Shown: positions 35,518 through 44,930, counted from the stretch's first letter. The stretch is DNA of 60,103 bases from Clostridiales bacterium (GCA_012520375.1 JAAYOH010000024.1:1-60103), one strand, 5' to 3'. Notes: generated by a model not told the origin, from the letters alone. Translations and numbers: made by a program.

Positions 35518-36192
35518 CTATTTCCCTCCTTCCACTCTGCGGGTCGCGGGTGCCTTCTTGGACTTGGGCAGCACCTGACCCTTGTAGATCCACACCTTGA
35601 CGCCGATGCGGCCGTAGGTGGTCTTGGCTTCGGCAAAGCCGTAATCGATGTTTGCGCGCAGGGTCTGCAGCGGGATGGAACCTTCGTGATAGCCTTCGGT
35701 GCGGGCGATATCCGCCCCGCCCAGGCGGCCGCTCACGCTGGTCTTGATCCCCTTGGCCCCCGCCTTCATGGCGCGGCCCAAAGACTGCTTCATGGCGCGG
35801 CGGAAAGACACGCGCTTCTCCAGCTGCTGTGCGATGTTCTCGGCCACCAGCTGGGCGTTGGCGTCGGGGGACTTGATCTCAAGGATGTTGAGGTTGACCT
35901 TCTTGCCGGTGAACGCTTCGATCTGCTTCTTCAGCGCCTCCACGCCGGCGCCGCCCCTGCCGATCACGATGCCGGGCTTGGCGGTATGCACGCTGACGCC
36001 CAGCCGGTCTGCCGTGCGTTCGATGTCGACGTGGGAGATCCCGGCCATGCCCAGTTTCTCCTTGAGCATCTTGCGCAGGCTGTAGTCTTCATACAAGTAG
36101 TTCGAAAAATCCTTTTTGCCAGCGTACCATTTGGTGCTCCAATCAAAGATGACACCGACGCGGGCGCCGTGGGGATTTACCTTCTGGCCCAT
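35518..36192 (-). CDS. rpsC: 30S ribosomal protein S3
   Basis: 224 residues. The KH domain with its GXXG-type loop is [17 protein letters not shown]; the C-terminal domain contains [20 protein letters not shown] and [13 protein letters not shown]3 lines the mRNA entry channel. It lies 38 nt after rplV. Confidence 0.98.
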   Translation of the reverse strand: MGQKVNPHGARVGVIFDWSTKWYAGKKDFSNYLYEDYSLRKMLKEKLGMAGISHVDIERTADRLGVSVHTAKPGIVIGRGGAGVEALKKQIEAFTGKKVNLNILEIKSPDANAQLVAENIAQQLEKRVSFRRAMKQSLGRAMKAGAKGIKTSVSGRLGGADIARTEGYHEGSIPLQTLRANIDYGFAEAKTTYGRIGVKVWIYKGQVLPKSKKAPATRRVEGGK

Positions 36193-36230
36193 TACTTTCC
36201 CTCCTGATACTCAGTCGCGTCTCGCGCTCG

Positions 36231-36617
36231 TCACTTTTTCTGGTCGAGCACGATGGTGATGTTGCTGGTGCGCTTCAAAATCTGATCGGCGCGGCCATGG
36301 GAGCGCGGCCAATACCGCTTCAGCGTGGGGCCTTCATTGGCGTACACTTCCGCGACATACAGATTCTCCCGGTCCATGGAGAGGTTGTTCTCGGCGTTGG
36401 CAATGGCCGATAGAAGCAGCTTCTCCACCACGGGGGCAGCAGACTTTGGCGTGTACATCAGGATGGCCAGCGCCTGGTCCACCTGCTTGCCGCGGATCAG
36501 GTCGATGACGACCTTCACCTTTCGCGGGGAAATGCGGATATACCTGGCAACGGCGCGCGGACGCTTGTCGGCGTTGGCTTTGCGCGCAGCGGCCTTTTCT
36601 CTGACTCGGGTTGCCAT
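36231..36617 (-). CDS. rplV: 50S ribosomal protein L22
   Basis: 128 residues. Conserved segments are [20 protein letters not shown] and [15 protein letters not shown]; the beta-hairpin that reaches into the exit tunnel follows. The N-terminus has an extra basic helix ([18 protein letters not shown]) longer than usual. It lies 20 nt after rpsS. Confidence 0.97.
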   Translation of the reverse strand: MATRVREKAAARKANADKRPRAVARYIRISPRKVKVVIDLIRGKQVDQALAILMYTPKSAAPVVEKLLLSAIANAENNLSMDRENLYVAEVYANEGPTLKRYWPRSHGRADQILKRTSNITIVLDQKK

Positions 36618-36637
36618 ACTTCATACACTCCTTTCCC

Positions 36638-36916
36638 TTACCTGCGGGAACTCGCTTTTTCTCCGGCGTGTCCCCGGAAAGTGCGGGTGGGGGCGAACTC
36701 GCCGAACTTATGTCCGACCATATCCTCGGTGACGTACACCGGAACATGCTTTCGGCCGTCATGAACGGCTACGGTATGGCCCACGAAATCCGGAAAGATG
36801 GTGGAAGCGCGGGACCAGGTCTTGATGACCCTCTTCTCGCCGCTGGCATTCATTGCCTGCACGCGCTTTAGCAGGACGGGCTGGATGAACGGGCCCTTTT
36901 TGACTGATCTGCTCAT
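36638..36916 (-). CDS. rpsS: 30S ribosomal protein S19
   Basis: 92 residues. It starts [20 protein letters not shown] and ends with the conserved [21 protein letters not shown]19 contacts S13 and the A-site finger in the small-subunit head. It lies 30 nt after rplB. Confidence 0.98.
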   Translation of the reverse strand: MSRSVKKGPFIQPVLLKRVQAMNASGEKRVIKTWSRASTIFPDFVGHTVAVHDGRKHVPVYVTEDMVGHKFGEFAPTRTFRGHAGEKASSRR

Positions 36917-36946
36917 ATGCTGTAAGCAGCCTCCTTCCCCTTAGGG

Positions 36947-37780
36947 TTATTTCTTGCCGGCTTTCTTCACGATCAGCTTGTCGGAATACTTGCGGTTTTT
37001 GCGGGTCTTGACGCCCAGGGTCTTTTTGCCCCAGGGAGACATGGGGGCGGGCATGCCCACCGGAGAACGGCCTTCGCCGCCGCCATGGGGATGGTCGCAG
37101 GGATTCATGACGACGCCGCGGACGGAGGGGCGGATGCCCCGGTGGCGCTGCCGGCCGGCCTTCCCGATGCGCACGTTCATGTGATCGGTGTTCCCCACCT
37201 GGCCGATGGTGGCGCGGGCGCTTATGGGCACCTTGCGCACCTCGCCGGAGGGCAGCCGGATCTGGGCGTAGCTGCCTTCCTTGGCGAGCAGCTGGGCTGC
37301 GGTGCCGGCGGAGCGGACCATCTGGCCGCCGTGCCCGGGCTTGAACTCCACATTGTGGATCAGGGTGCCCAGGGGGATGTTGTTCAGGGGCAGGCAGTTG
37401 CCGGGCTTGATGTCGGCATCCTCGCCGCTCATGACGGTATCCCCGACCTTGAGGCCCAGAGGCGCCAGGATGTAGCGCTTCTCGCCGTCGGCATAGAACA
37501 GCAGGGCGATGAAGCAGGTGCGGTTGGGATCGTACTCAAGGGCTGCCACTTTGGCGGGTACGTTGTCCTTCTGCCGCTTGAAGTCGATGATGCGGTACTT
37601 CCGGCGGGCACGGCCGCCGTGATGGCGCACGGTAATCTTGCCGGATTTGTTGCGACCGGCTTTGTAGCGCAGATCGGTGGTCAGGCTGCGCTCGGGCTCT
37701 TTCTTGGTGAGCTCCGCGAACGAGAGAACCGACATAAACCGCCTTGCGGGCGAGGTCGGCTTGTATACTCGAATGGCCAT
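36947..37780 (-). CDS. rplB: 50S ribosomal protein L2
   Basis: 277 residues. L2 supports the peptidyl transferase centre; the key motif [17 protein letters not shown] with its conserved histidine is present. N-terminal block [20 protein letters not shown] and the central [17 protein letters not shown] are typical. It lies 21 nt after rplW. Confidence 0.98.
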   Translation of the reverse strand: MAIRVYKPTSPARRFMSVLSFAELTKKEPERSLTTDLRYKAGRNKSGKITVRHHGGRARRKYRIIDFKRQKDNVPAKVAALEYDPNRTCFIALLFYADGEKRYILAPLGLKVGDTVMSGEDADIKPGNCLPLNNIPLGTLIHNVEFKPGHGGQMVRSAGTAAQLLAKEGSYAQIRLPSGEVRKVPISARATIGQVGNTDHMNVRIGKAGRQRHRGIRPSVRGVVMNPCDHPHGGGEGRSPVGMPAPMSPWGKKTLGVKTRKNRKYSDKLIVKKAGKK

Positions 37781-37801
37781 ACTTGCTTTCCCCTCCTCTT
37801 A

Positions 37802-38095
37802 TTACGCCATGCCTTCAAAGAACTCAATGCCCTTGGAGGCTTCCGTCAGCTTGACGATGGCTTTTTTGCGTTCGGGACGACGTCCCTGGGTGCGGCCCTG
37901 GCGCTTCACTTTGCCCAGGATGCGCATGGTATTGACCGACTCCACCTTGACGCCGAAGATGGTCTCTACGGCCTGTTTGATCTCGGTTTTGCCCGCGTCG
38001 ACAGCCACTTCGAAAGTATACTTCTTGTCGGCCATCGCGTCGTAGCTCTTTTCGGTCAGTACCGGGCGAAGGATGATATCATAGGGGCTCTTCAT
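37802..38095 (-). CDS. rplW: 50S ribosomal protein L23
   Basis: 97 residues from ATG 38095 ([20 protein letters not shown]), with GGAGG upstream. It forms the docking site at the tunnel exit for SRP and trigger factor. The start codon shares one base with the rplD stop (TGATG). Confidence 0.97.
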   Translation of the reverse strand: MKSPYDIILRPVLTEKSYDAMADKKYTFEVAVDAGKTEIKQAVETIFGVKVESVNTMRILGKVKRQGRTQGRRPERKKAIVKLTEASKGIEFFEGMA

Positions 38096-38718
38096 CAGTT
38101 GTATACCTCCTCGCACAACTTCACGGCTTCCTGGGTCAGGATGAACTTGTCGTGGCCCAGGATGTCCAGTACATTGAGGGTGCCAACAAAGGCAGTCTTC
38201 AGGCCGGGAATGTTGGCGGAAGCACGAACCACCTTCTCGTCCTTCTCGGGGGTAACCAGGAGGGCCTTGCGGGTGGCGCCCAGATCCTTGAGCATCTTGG
38301 CGATGACCCGGGTCTTGGCTTCGGCCAGCTCCAGCTTGTCCAGCACGATCAGATCGTTGTCCTGCACCTTGCTGCTCAAGGCGCTCAACATGGCCAGGCG
38401 GCGAACCTTCTTGGGAATGCTGAAGGAGTAATCCCGGGGCTTGGGAGCAAACACCACGCCGCCATGGGCAAACTGGGGGGCCCTGCGGCCATGGTGCCGG
38501 GCTCTGCCGGTCCCCTTCTGGCGGTAGATCTTCCGGCCGCCGCCCCTGACTTCGCTGCGGGTGCGGGCGGACTGGGTGCCTTGCCTCTTGGCATTGAGCT
38601 GCTGGCGCACCACCAGGTGCATGGCAGCCTCGTGAATTTCAGCGCCGAAGGTGTTTTCGGAGAGTTCGATCTCTCCCACATTCTGGCCCTGCATATTGAG
38701 CATTGCTACTTTTGGCAT
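38095..38718 (-). CDS. rplD: 50S ribosomal protein L4
   Basis: 207 residues from ATG 38718 ([20 protein letters not shown]), with AGGAGG upstream. The tunnel-lining loop is present ([20 protein letters not shown]). In E. coli L4 also represses the S10 operon through its leader; the leader here is different in sequence. Confidence 0.98.
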   Translation of the reverse strand: MPKVAMLNMQGQNVGEIELSENTFGAEIHEAAMHLVVRQQLNAKRQGTQSARTRSEVRGGGRKIYRQKGTGRARHHGRRAPQFAHGGVVFAPKPRDYSFSIPKKVRRLAMLSALSSKVQDNDLIVLDKLELAEAKTRVIAKMLKDLGATRKALLVTPEKDEKVVRASANIPGLKTAFVGTLNVLDILGHDKFILTQEAVKLCEEVYN

Positions 38719-38744
38719 TTTATTCGTCCTCCTTCCTGACCGGC

Positions 38745-39386
38745 TCAGGCTTTGACCGAGTCGCGGACGATTACGTAGGAACCGTTGACACCCGGGATGG
38801 CGCCCTTGATGAGCAGCAGGTTGCGCTCGGCGTCCACCCGGACGACCTCCAGGTTTTGAATGGTCACGCGCTCGTTGCCGTACTGACCGGACATGTGCCT
38901 GTTCTTGAACACGCGGGAGGGGTTGGAGTTGGCGCCCAGGGCACCCACGCCGCGATGGTACTTGGAACCGTGCGACATCGGACCTTTGCTCTGGTTCCAG
39001 CGCTGGATGACGCCGGTAAAACCGTGACCTTTGCTGGTACCGCTCACGTCCACACGATCGCCTTCGGCAAACACGTCGCACTTGATCTGGTCGCCCACCT
39101 TGTAGGCGCTGATGTCGGCCAGACGCAGCTCGCGAAGATACCTGGTGGCGGGAACCCCTGCCTTTGCGAAGTGGCCTAGCTCGGGTTTGTTCTTCAGTTT
39201 CTTCGCACGCGCCTCCGCGAGCTCATCGAAACCGACCTGAACCGCCTCGTAGCCGTCGGTCGCCATGGTCTTGACCTGCACCACGGGGCAGGGACCGGCT
39301 TCCACGACGGTGACCGGCACGAGACGACCATCCGAAAGGAAGATCTGGGTCATGCCAATCTTCTTACCGAGAATTGCCTTTTTCAT
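38745..39386 (-). CDS. rplC: 50S ribosomal protein L3
   Basis: 213 residues. It starts [20 protein letters not shown] and carries the loop that approaches the peptidyl transferase centre ([20 protein letters not shown]). L3 is one of the first proteins to bind 23S rRNA. It lies 39 nt after rpsJ. Confidence 0.98.
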   Translation of the reverse strand: MKKAILGKKIGMTQIFLSDGRLVPVTVVEAGPCPVVQVKTMATDGYEAVQVGFDELAEARAKKLKNKPELGHFAKAGVPATRYLRELRLADISAYKVGDQIKCDVFAEGDRVDVSGTSKGHGFTGVIQRWNQSKGPMSHGSKYHRGVGALGANSNPSRVFKNRHMSGQYGNERVTIQNLEVVRVDAERNLLLIKGAIPGVNGSYVIVRDSVKA

Positions 39387-39425
39387 CTATTCGTACACCT
39401 CCTAAGATTACGGGGGAACCGCTCA

Positions 39426-39734
39426 TCAAACCTTGATCTCGATCTCAACGCCCGCCGGCAAATCCAATTTGGTCAGGGCGTCGACCGTCTTGGGGGTGGG
39501 ATTGAGAATGTCAATGAGGCGTTTGTGGGTGCGCATCTCGAACTGCTCACGGGCATCCTTGTGCTTGTGGGGAGAGCGCAGGATGGTGACGATCTCCTTC
39601 TCGGTGGGCAGCGGTATGGGACCCGACACGCGGGAGCCGGTGCGCTTTGCGGTCTCCACGATGCGGGCGGCGCTCTGGTCGATGACGCCATGCTCGTAGG
39701 CCTTCAGCTTGATGCGGATCTTCTGGTTTGCCAT
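39426..39734 (-). CDS. rpsJ: 30S ribosomal protein S10
   Basis: 102 residues, first gene of the operon. It starts [20 protein letters not shown] and includes the conserved loop [20 protein letters not shown] and [19 protein letters not shown]. As NusE it also takes part in transcription antitermination with NusB. Preceded by AAGGAGGAG. A long leader with strong secondary structure lies upstream. Confidence 0.98.
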   Translation of the reverse strand: MANQKIRIKLKAYEHGVIDQSAARIVETAKRTGSRVSGPIPLPTEKEIVTILRSPHKHKDAREQFEMRTHKRLIDILNPTPKTVDALTKLDLPAGVEIEIKV

Positions 39735-39793
39735 GTTGTCTCCTCCTTGTTAAGAACTCATGCACACGCTGCCGGGCGTGTCCTCCTTTTTTT

Positions 39794-39819
39794 GTGTACC
39801 CGCAACCTTGCGGGTACAC
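39794..39819 (-). repeat. Perfect 12-bp hairpin in the S10 leader
   Basis: Arms GTGTACCCGCAA and TTGCGGGTACAC with a two-base spacer (effectively a four-base loop). On the transcribed minus strand it is followed by seven A and AGGAGG, not by T, so it is not an intrinsic terminator in that direction. On the plus strand the T run precedes the hairpin. Confidence 0.85.
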
Positions 39820-39903
39820 CTACGACGCGGCATGAGCCCACGTCGCCCGATCGTCGGACTGGTCCACGGAAGTTACCGGTGGCGCCGCAATCTCCCGCTT
39901 CAT
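39820..39903 (-). CDS. Possible 27-residue leader peptide of the S10 operon
   Basis: Small reading frame inside the S10 leader: starts MKREIAAPPV, ends DDRATWAHAAS, and its TAG stop touches the first base of the 12-bp hairpin. A GGGGA lies 9 nt before the ATG. I recognise no homolog and the amino acid content (no run of a single residue) does not point to classic amino acid attenuation. It may simply be chance. Confidence 0.3.
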   Translation of the reverse strand: MKREIAAPPVTSVDQSDDRATWAHAAS

Positions 39904-39996
39904 CCCTTTGGTTCCCCGTCCGGCGATGATCAGCCGCCTGATGGGGCCCCAGCGAACCGGCATTCGCAAACGCGCTTTTTTTCGCGCAACAGACGG

Positions 39997-40026
39997 ATTA
40001 TACCAGAGGAACGGCAGAGAGCGCAA
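39997..40026 (-). promoter_or_regulatory. Main promoter of the S10-spc-alpha operon
   Basis: Minus strand TTGCGC (40021-40026), 18-nt spacer, TATAAT (39997-40002) with extended -10 TGG. The spot is AT-rich between GC-rich blocks. The stretch 40027-40093 up to the RraA-like stop holds no gene and no clear terminator. Confidence 0.8.
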
Positions 40027-40093
40027 GGGGGCATCCTCCCTTTGCATGTTAATTTTTCGGGAGGTTTTCCCCTTGCGCAAAATCTTAACCCAC

Positions 40094-40807
40094 TTACCGG
40101 CAGATTTCCGGGTCTTCGAAGCCGCCCAGTATGCGGATGAGGCCTTCAGCGCCGCTGCTTTCCCGCATGAGGGCCTGGCGATGGCTTTCCACAGCCAGCA
40201 GGCGTTCGCCGAGCTCGCACACCTTTTCCACTTGGTCAGCCGGAAATTTGCAGGCGCCGTTTTCATCCATGTGCACGATCTCTCCGGGCGCCACGTCCAT
40301 GCCGCAAAGGCGCACCGGCACGTTCACCGCCTTGACCGAGAAGGCGCCATGGCCGGGAGAGGTCCCCGTGATCAGATACTGCATGCCCATAGGCCGGATC
40401 TCATCCACGTCCCGGGAAGGCCCGTCGGATATTACCCCCACGGCGCCCAGAACCCTCATGGCGGTCATCATGTTGCCGCCGCACAAACCGTTCTTTCGTT
40501 TGAGCGCCTCCGGAAAATCCTGTCTGATGCACAGGATCACGGGCTTGGGGCTTTTTTCGATGGCCCGGAGCACATCCCCAAAGCCAAGCCTTGTGTAATC
40601 GTTTGGCGGGCCGTAAACGCAGGTCACGGCGTAGCCCGATCGGGCGCCCAGTTCCGGATACATGCAGCGGATGGAATCGTCGGTGTACCAGTTGATGGTC
40701 CAGGGGTCGTACAATCCCAGGCAATTCTCCTCATCCTTGTGGTAGCTGGCCACCACGTTGGTAATGGTCGGGGTATCAATCCTGTTCAGCCGCTCAAAAT
40801 CTTTCAT
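40094..40807 (-). CDS. RraA-like / 4-hydroxy-4-methyl-2-oxoglutarate aldolase family protein
   Basis: 237 residues. The family core GGNMMTAMRVLGAVGVISDG followed by PSRDVDE holds the conserved Arg and Asp that bind metal and pyruvate-like substrates. Members include HMG/CHA aldolases, oxaloacetate decarboxylases and the RNase regulator RraA; in catabolic loci they usually act as retro-aldolases or decarboxylases. AGGAG precedes the start. It is the last gene of a long minus-strand cluster, 27 nt after a GldA-like gene, and therefore more likely metabolic than regulatory. Confidence 0.82.
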   Translation of the reverse strand: MKDFERLNRIDTPTITNVVASYHKDEENCLGLYDPWTINWYTDDSIRCMYPELGARSGYAVTCVYGPPNDYTRLGFGDVLRAIEKSPKPVILCIRQDFPEALKRKNGLCGGNMMTAMRVLGAVGVISDGPSRDVDEIRPMGMQYLITGTSPGHGAFSVKAVNVPVRLCGMDVAPGEIVHMDENGACKFPADQVEKVCELGERLLAVESHRQALMRESSGAEGLIRILGGFEDPEICR

Positions 40808-40834
40808 GCTCCTTCTCCTCCCGCTCCGTCCTTT

Positions 40835-41986
40835 CTACAGGAACAAGCTGTCCATCAGTTCCTCAAAGCTCAGGGCAAAGGGCAGTCCCGCCAGGTTCCC
40901 GCTTTGCCCCAGGGTCTCTTGGCAAGCCCTGTGCCATTCCCCCCGGGATCTCCCCCCCAAACCCATTTCCTCTAGGGCGGTGGGAATGCCCACCTCCCGG
41001 CACATCCCAAGGTAAGCTGCGCAGTCCAGGCCGCAATGGCGCATCATGGGGATGGTGGCAAAACCCACCCGCAACCCGTGGGGTACGCGGTGGGCTGCGT
41101 CGAAGAACAGGAATACCTCGTCCAGCAAGTGGGCAAAACCGGTGGTGCAGATCATGCCCAAAGGTCCGCAGTTGTGCAGGATCATGGAGATCACGTTCTC
41201 AAAGGCAGGCGTGATCCGCTGCGACTGCACTGCGCGCATGGCCTCGGGAGCACGTCGAATCATAAGGTCGAAGGCCAGTTGCACTCCCTCCACCGCCAGA
41301 TCGGGCACCGCATCCCGGTTCCCCGTCATCTTCAGGTTGCACAAAGCTTCGCAGTAGGTGCTCATGATATCCCCAATGCCCGCAGCCAGCATCTGAGGCG
41401 GATTGCGTACGAGGACGCTTGTATCTACCAGCACCAGGTCAGGGGCGTTGTCCATGCGCCAGTATTCCCGGATGGTTGCGCCGTCATGAGCGTACAATAC
41501 GCTGAGGGTGGAGATGCTGGCGTTGGTGGCACACAAAGTAGGCACCAAAATCACCCGCACATCGGCAAAGCGGGTGAGGGCCCGGGCAAAATCCTGAGCC
41601 CTTCCGCCCCCCACCCCTGCCACCGTATCAAAGTGGTGGCCCCGCACATACCGGGCTACCCGCCGGATCCCTTCTTCCTCCACCACGGCCTCTCCCAGAT
41701 CCATGAATTCGAAGTGCATCTCCTTCCGCAGGGCATCCAGACGCTCGGACATGGGCACATAGCGGGCGTAACGGGGAGACACAGCAGCCAGATCCGGATC
41801 CACGCTCTCCCGGGAGGGAGTAGCGATGCCCAGACGCAGTTTCCCCTCGATCTCCTCCCGCACCGGGTCGCACATTTCCAGGATCAGCACTCGTTTCCCG
41901 ATCAGAGCGGCGAATTTGGGGAATTGCAGCAGGGCATCCTCACACTGCACGTAGCGCCGGGGGACATGAAACTCATAAAAGCTCAT
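40835..41986 (-). CDS. Iron/zinc-dependent alcohol dehydrogenase, glycerol dehydrogenase-like
   Basis: 383 residues from ATG 41986 (AGGA upstream). Family: GldA-type group III dehydrogenases. The NAD-binding GVGGGRAQDFARAL and VPTLCATNASISTLSVLY blocks match GldA, as does AAGIGDIMSTYCEA (metal Asp) and the histidines in GFAHLLDEV and HRVPHG. Where GldA has Thr-Asp-Ala in the second block this protein has Thr-Asn-Ala, so the polyol substrate may differ from glycerol. Overlaps the upstream isomerase gene by 14 nt. Confidence 0.87.
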   Translation of the reverse strand: MSFYEFHVPRRYVQCEDALLQFPKFAALIGKRVLILEMCDPVREEIEGKLRLGIATPSRESVDPDLAAVSPRYARYVPMSERLDALRKEMHFEFMDLGEAVVEEEGIRRVARYVRGHHFDTVAGVGGGRAQDFARALTRFADVRVILVPTLCATNASISTLSVLYAHDGATIREYWRMDNAPDLVLVDTSVLVRNPPQMLAAGIGDIMSTYCEALCNLKMTGNRDAVPDLAVEGVQLAFDLMIRRAPEAMRAVQSQRITPAFENVISMILHNCGPLGMICTTGFAHLLDEVFLFFDAAHRVPHGLRVGFATIPMMRHCGLDCAAYLGMCREVGIPTALEEMGLGGRSRGEWHRACQETLGQSGNLAGLPFALSFEELMDSLFL

Positions 41987-42977
41987 GGCATTCGTCCTTT
42001 CCAAAAACGGCACGTCGGATGACGCCCAAGGTCTTGGGCACATTTCCCTCCCGGATCAGGGCATCGATTCCCTCAACCCCCAGCTTGTCCACCACCCGGA
42101 CATAGTCCTTCATGCACAGGATGCTCTCTGCCACCGCATCGATGCTGTCCTCCCGGTAGGGGAAAATGTCCACCGACACATAGCCCGGATATTCGTACTT
42201 CTCTAGTAGATAAAAGGCTTCCAGCATCTCGTTCAGCCGCACTGAACCCACGATCATGTCGTCGTCCCAGGCGCCGTAGTTGTCGTTGGTGTGCAGGTTG
42301 TATAGAGCATTTTCCGAAAGAGCCAGGCTGATAGAGGTGCCAAGCCCCTGGCCCCCGGCAAGCACATGGCCGGTATCCAGGGTGATGCCCAGGTTGTCTC
42401 GGCCCGTCATATAGCGCAGCAACAACACGGTCTGCACGTTGTCAATGAGAGAACGATTCCGGGGTTCCCGGGGCTTGGGCTCCAGGGCGATGGGCATGCC
42501 CTCTGCATAGTCGCACAGTTCCTTCAGGCTGTCCACCAAAGCGTTCCACTGGGCACGGTAATCGGTTTGAAAGGCATAGTCGAAGCCGTCCTGCCCCAAC
42601 CATATCCCCACTCCCAGGGCGCCCATATACCTGGCCGTGTCGATGGTGCGTTTGCTGCGCTCCACCGCCATGCGCCGGACCTTTGGATCCGCTGCGGACA
42701 GGGCGCCGTATCGCCACATCCGTTCCCCGTAGATCCAGGTATTCAAGTAGGTGAGGGGAAGGTCCAGCTCCTCCAGCTGCCGTTTCTGTTTTTCCCAGTG
42801 CCCCTCGGGTTCGCTTCCGCCATAGTGCAGCTCTACTCCCCGGGCCAGGCCCCGAGCCGCCATTTTATCGATAGCCTCGTCCAGGGGCATGGTGCGCTCC
42901 TTGTAACCCGAGCGCAGGAAACGGCATCCGCTTTGGCACAGGGAGCCCGCGATAAAGGAAAATCGATCAAAGGCCAT
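41973..42977 (-). CDS. TIM-barrel sugar isomerase (xylose isomerase-like)
   Basis: 334 residues, AP endonuclease 2/xylose isomerase-like fold. Metal-site segments are visible: IALEPKPREPRNRS (Glu), LGITLDTGH (Asp, His), NLHTNDNYG (His) and VSVDIFP. The EPK and LDTGH pattern resembles L-rhamnose/xylose-type isomerases more than the tagatose epimerases. AAAGGGG precedes the start. It overlaps both neighbours (11 nt with the epimerase gene, 14 nt with the GldA-like gene). The substrate is unknown. Confidence 0.85.
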   Translation of the reverse strand: MAFDRFSFIAGSLCQSGCRFLRSGYKERTMPLDEAIDKMAARGLARGVELHYGGSEPEGHWEKQKRQLEELDLPLTYLNTWIYGERMWRYGALSAADPKVRRMAVERSKRTIDTARYMGALGVGIWLGQDGFDYAFQTDYRAQWNALVDSLKELCDYAEGMPIALEPKPREPRNRSLIDNVQTVLLLRYMTGRDNLGITLDTGHVLAGGQGLGTSISLALSENALYNLHTNDNYGAWDDDMIVGSVRLNEMLEAFYLLEKYEYPGYVSVDIFPYREDSIDAVAESILCMKDYVRVVDKLGVEGIDALIREGNVPKTLGVIRRAVFGKDECHELL

Positions 42978-43839
42978 ACGCGTCCCCTTTCCCTTTCAAA
43001 AAAACCACGGCTTGCGCCATCTCCCCGTCGGGATCCTCAGACAGCCTGCGCCAGATGTTCAGCCGCCCTGCCACCGTGCCGTAAGGCTTGGCCAAGGCCT
43101 CGGTGATCAGGGCGCCGGTATATCCCACATCTTTCAACGCTCCGAAAATCTCGTCCCAGTCCACCTGGGCCCTTCCGGGCATCATACGGTTGTTTTCGCA
43201 GGCGTGAAAGTGCTTCAGATGCTTTCCCGTCCGGCGAATGGCATCCCCCATGCTGACCTCTTCGATGTTCATGTGGAAGCTATCCAGCAGCACCCCCAGA
43301 TGAGGGCTGTCCACCGCCTTCGCAACCTGCACCGCCTCTTCCGCGGTATTCAGGTAGGCCGACTCAAAGCGGTTGATGGCCTCCATACACAATGCAATCC
43401 CCTGATCCCCAGCCATCTGCGCCAGCACCCTCAGGGGCCCCAGGGCGTTTTCCACCGCCCGCTCCCGCATATCCTGGACGCCGGCAGGGAAGTTCTTGCC
43501 GGTACCCACCAGCATACCCCCAATCACCCGGGCGCCGAAGAAGCGGGCTGTTTCCATTTGCTCTTTCATGAAGCGCACCCCGTTGCTTCGGATGGCAGGA
43601 TCCTCTGAAGAGAGATCCCCATGGGGAGGAAAGCCGGTAGCCATGGTGATGCCCAGCCCCAACTCCCGGGCCAAGGCCCGGATGTTTTCCCGCTCAGGCA
43701 TCGGCAGAGTCTGCAGCTTGGATATGCTCATCTCCAGGATGTCCATGTGCGCGGCTTTGGCCCGGTGCAGGCATTCGACCCAATTCACCTCGTCGGAATC
43801 GGCGAGGAAACCATAGTAGACGCCCAGTTTATTCTTCAT
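42967..43839 (-). CDS. Ketose 3-epimerase-like TIM-barrel protein
   Basis: 290 residues from ATG 43839 (MKNKLGVYYGF). The Glu-Asp-His-Glu metal set of D-tagatose/D-psicose 3-epimerases is present in order: CMEAINRFE, VLLDSFHMNIEE, FHACENNR and ALITEALA. Such enzymes invert C3 of free ketoses through a cis-enediolate. The start overlaps the stop of the MDR dehydrogenase gene (ATGA). Confidence 0.88.
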   Translation of the reverse strand: MKNKLGVYYGFLADSDEVNWVECLHRAKAAHMDILEMSISKLQTLPMPERENIRALARELGLGITMATGFPPHGDLSSEDPAIRSNGVRFMKEQMETARFFGARVIGGMLVGTGKNFPAGVQDMRERAVENALGPLRVLAQMAGDQGIALCMEAINRFESAYLNTAEEAVQVAKAVDSPHLGVLLDSFHMNIEEVSMGDAIRRTGKHLKHFHACENNRMMPGRAQVDWDEIFGALKDVGYTGALITEALAKPYGTVAGRLNIWRRLSEDPDGEMAQAVVFLKGKGDAYGL

Positions 43840-44870
43840 GCTCTTCCCTCCCACCGGGGTCCGATCAGGACTTTTCCCGTCCGGCCTCCGAAAAATGCGT
43901 CGTACGCCTCCCCCATCCGGTCAAAACCATAGCGGTGGGTAATCAAACCCATGATCTCTCCCCGTTGCGCCCGGATGAAGGCCAGGTTCTCCTGAATCTC
44001 CCGGACGGGAAAATACCAGCTGTTGATCAGGGAGAAGTCTTTGAGGATCCACTCGGACTCCCGCTGGATGTGCAGGGCTTTCTTGGGTTCTCCGATATAT
44101 ACTACTTTGCCTCCCGCCTTCACATATTTCACCGCCGCCGCCGTAGTGGCTTCCAGTCCGCACACCTCCAACACGATGTCCACCCGGGTTTCCCCCAGCA
44201 CCTTTCCGATGGAGCCGGAGGTGTCCTCGGGGTCTACCGGGATGGGCTGTGCCCCCAGTCCCTCCGCAAGTTTCAGGCGGGCGGAAGAAGGATCCGCCGC
44301 GAAGATTTGGCCGATTCCATAGAAATGCCGGAGGATGGGGATGCAACCCAGCCCGATGGGGCCGCATCCGATGATCAGGACCCGCTCCCGGGAGCCGGGC
44401 TCTGCCTGGCGCAGAGCATGGAAAGCAGTACCCAGGGTATCCAGGGCCAACACCCCAAGGTCCGTGGGCAATTCACCGATAGGATACACCATGTGCATGG
44501 GTGCCAGGACATACTCTGCAAAACCTCCGTCCATGTGCCAGCCCATGAGTCTGCCCCGCCTGGTACAGCGGTTGGTATCCCCTTCCCGGCAGGCCTCGCA
44601 GCACCGGCAGTATTCCGACAGGTAGATCACCACCCGGCTGCCCACCGGCAGCGCATTTGCGCCATCCCCGCAGGCCGCCACCGTGCCGGCGCTCTCATGG
44701 CCGGGTACCACTGCCACCCCGTTTTCCAGGGCCGCCCGCTCGGATCCGCACAGGCCACACCAGTCGATCTTCACCAGGAGCTCCCCCGTGCCCGGACTCG
44801 GGACGGGCTTCTCTGTCACGAGGATCCCTCCCTTTCCCGTAAACCGGACCACTTTCATGTATCCATCCAT
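43836..44870 (-). CDS. Zinc-dependent MDR alcohol dehydrogenase
   Basis: About 344 residues from ATG 44870; ATG 44858 (MKVVRFTGKG) is possible. Medium-chain dehydrogenase: catalytic-zinc Cys in WCGLCGSE and His in VPGHE, structural-zinc cysteines in CRCCEACREGDTNRC, and the Rossmann motif VLIIGCGPIGLG. It probably oxidises a sugar or polyol hydroxyl with NAD(P). It follows the binding-protein gene after 101 nt containing a strong hairpin and begins a tightly overlapping four-gene group. Confidence 0.9.
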   Translation of the reverse strand: MDGYMKVVRFTGKGGILVTEKPVPSPGTGELLVKIDWCGLCGSERAALENGVAVVPGHESAGTVAACGDGANALPVGSRVVIYLSEYCRCCEACREGDTNRCTRRGRLMGWHMDGGFAEYVLAPMHMVYPIGELPTDLGVLALDTLGTAFHALRQAEPGSRERVLIIGCGPIGLGCIPILRHFYGIGQIFAADPSSARLKLAEGLGAQPIPVDPEDTSGSIGKVLGETRVDIVLEVCGLEATTAAAVKYVKAGGKVVYIGEPKKALHIQRESEWILKDFSLINSWYFPVREIQENLAFIRAQRGEIMGLITHRYGFDRMGEAYDAFFGGRTGKVLIGPRWEGRA

Positions 44871-44930
44871 CTTGGTTTTGTTCCTTCTTTCCACACGGTT
44901 GTTGCGAAAATCCCTTCAGGGTAGTAGAAG

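Larger units (their letters stand above)
39735..39996 (-). promoter_or_regulatory. Long 5' leader of the S10 operon
   Basis: About 255 nt separate the predicted transcription start (near 39990) from rpsJ. The leader contains a 27-codon reading frame (39820-39903, start after GGGGA), a perfect hairpin directly after its stop, an A7 stretch joined to AGGAGG, and a second small hairpin ACACGC/GCGTGT before the true rpsJ binding site. It has no other gene. It is likely the autoregulatory or attenuation region of the operon; I cannot match it to a named ribosomal leader family. Confidence 0.6.

Noticed and set aside
39794-39819. Leader hairpin read as an intrinsic terminator
   Set aside because: On the transcribed strand the stem is followed by A residues, and on the other strand the T run precedes the stem, so neither direction fits.
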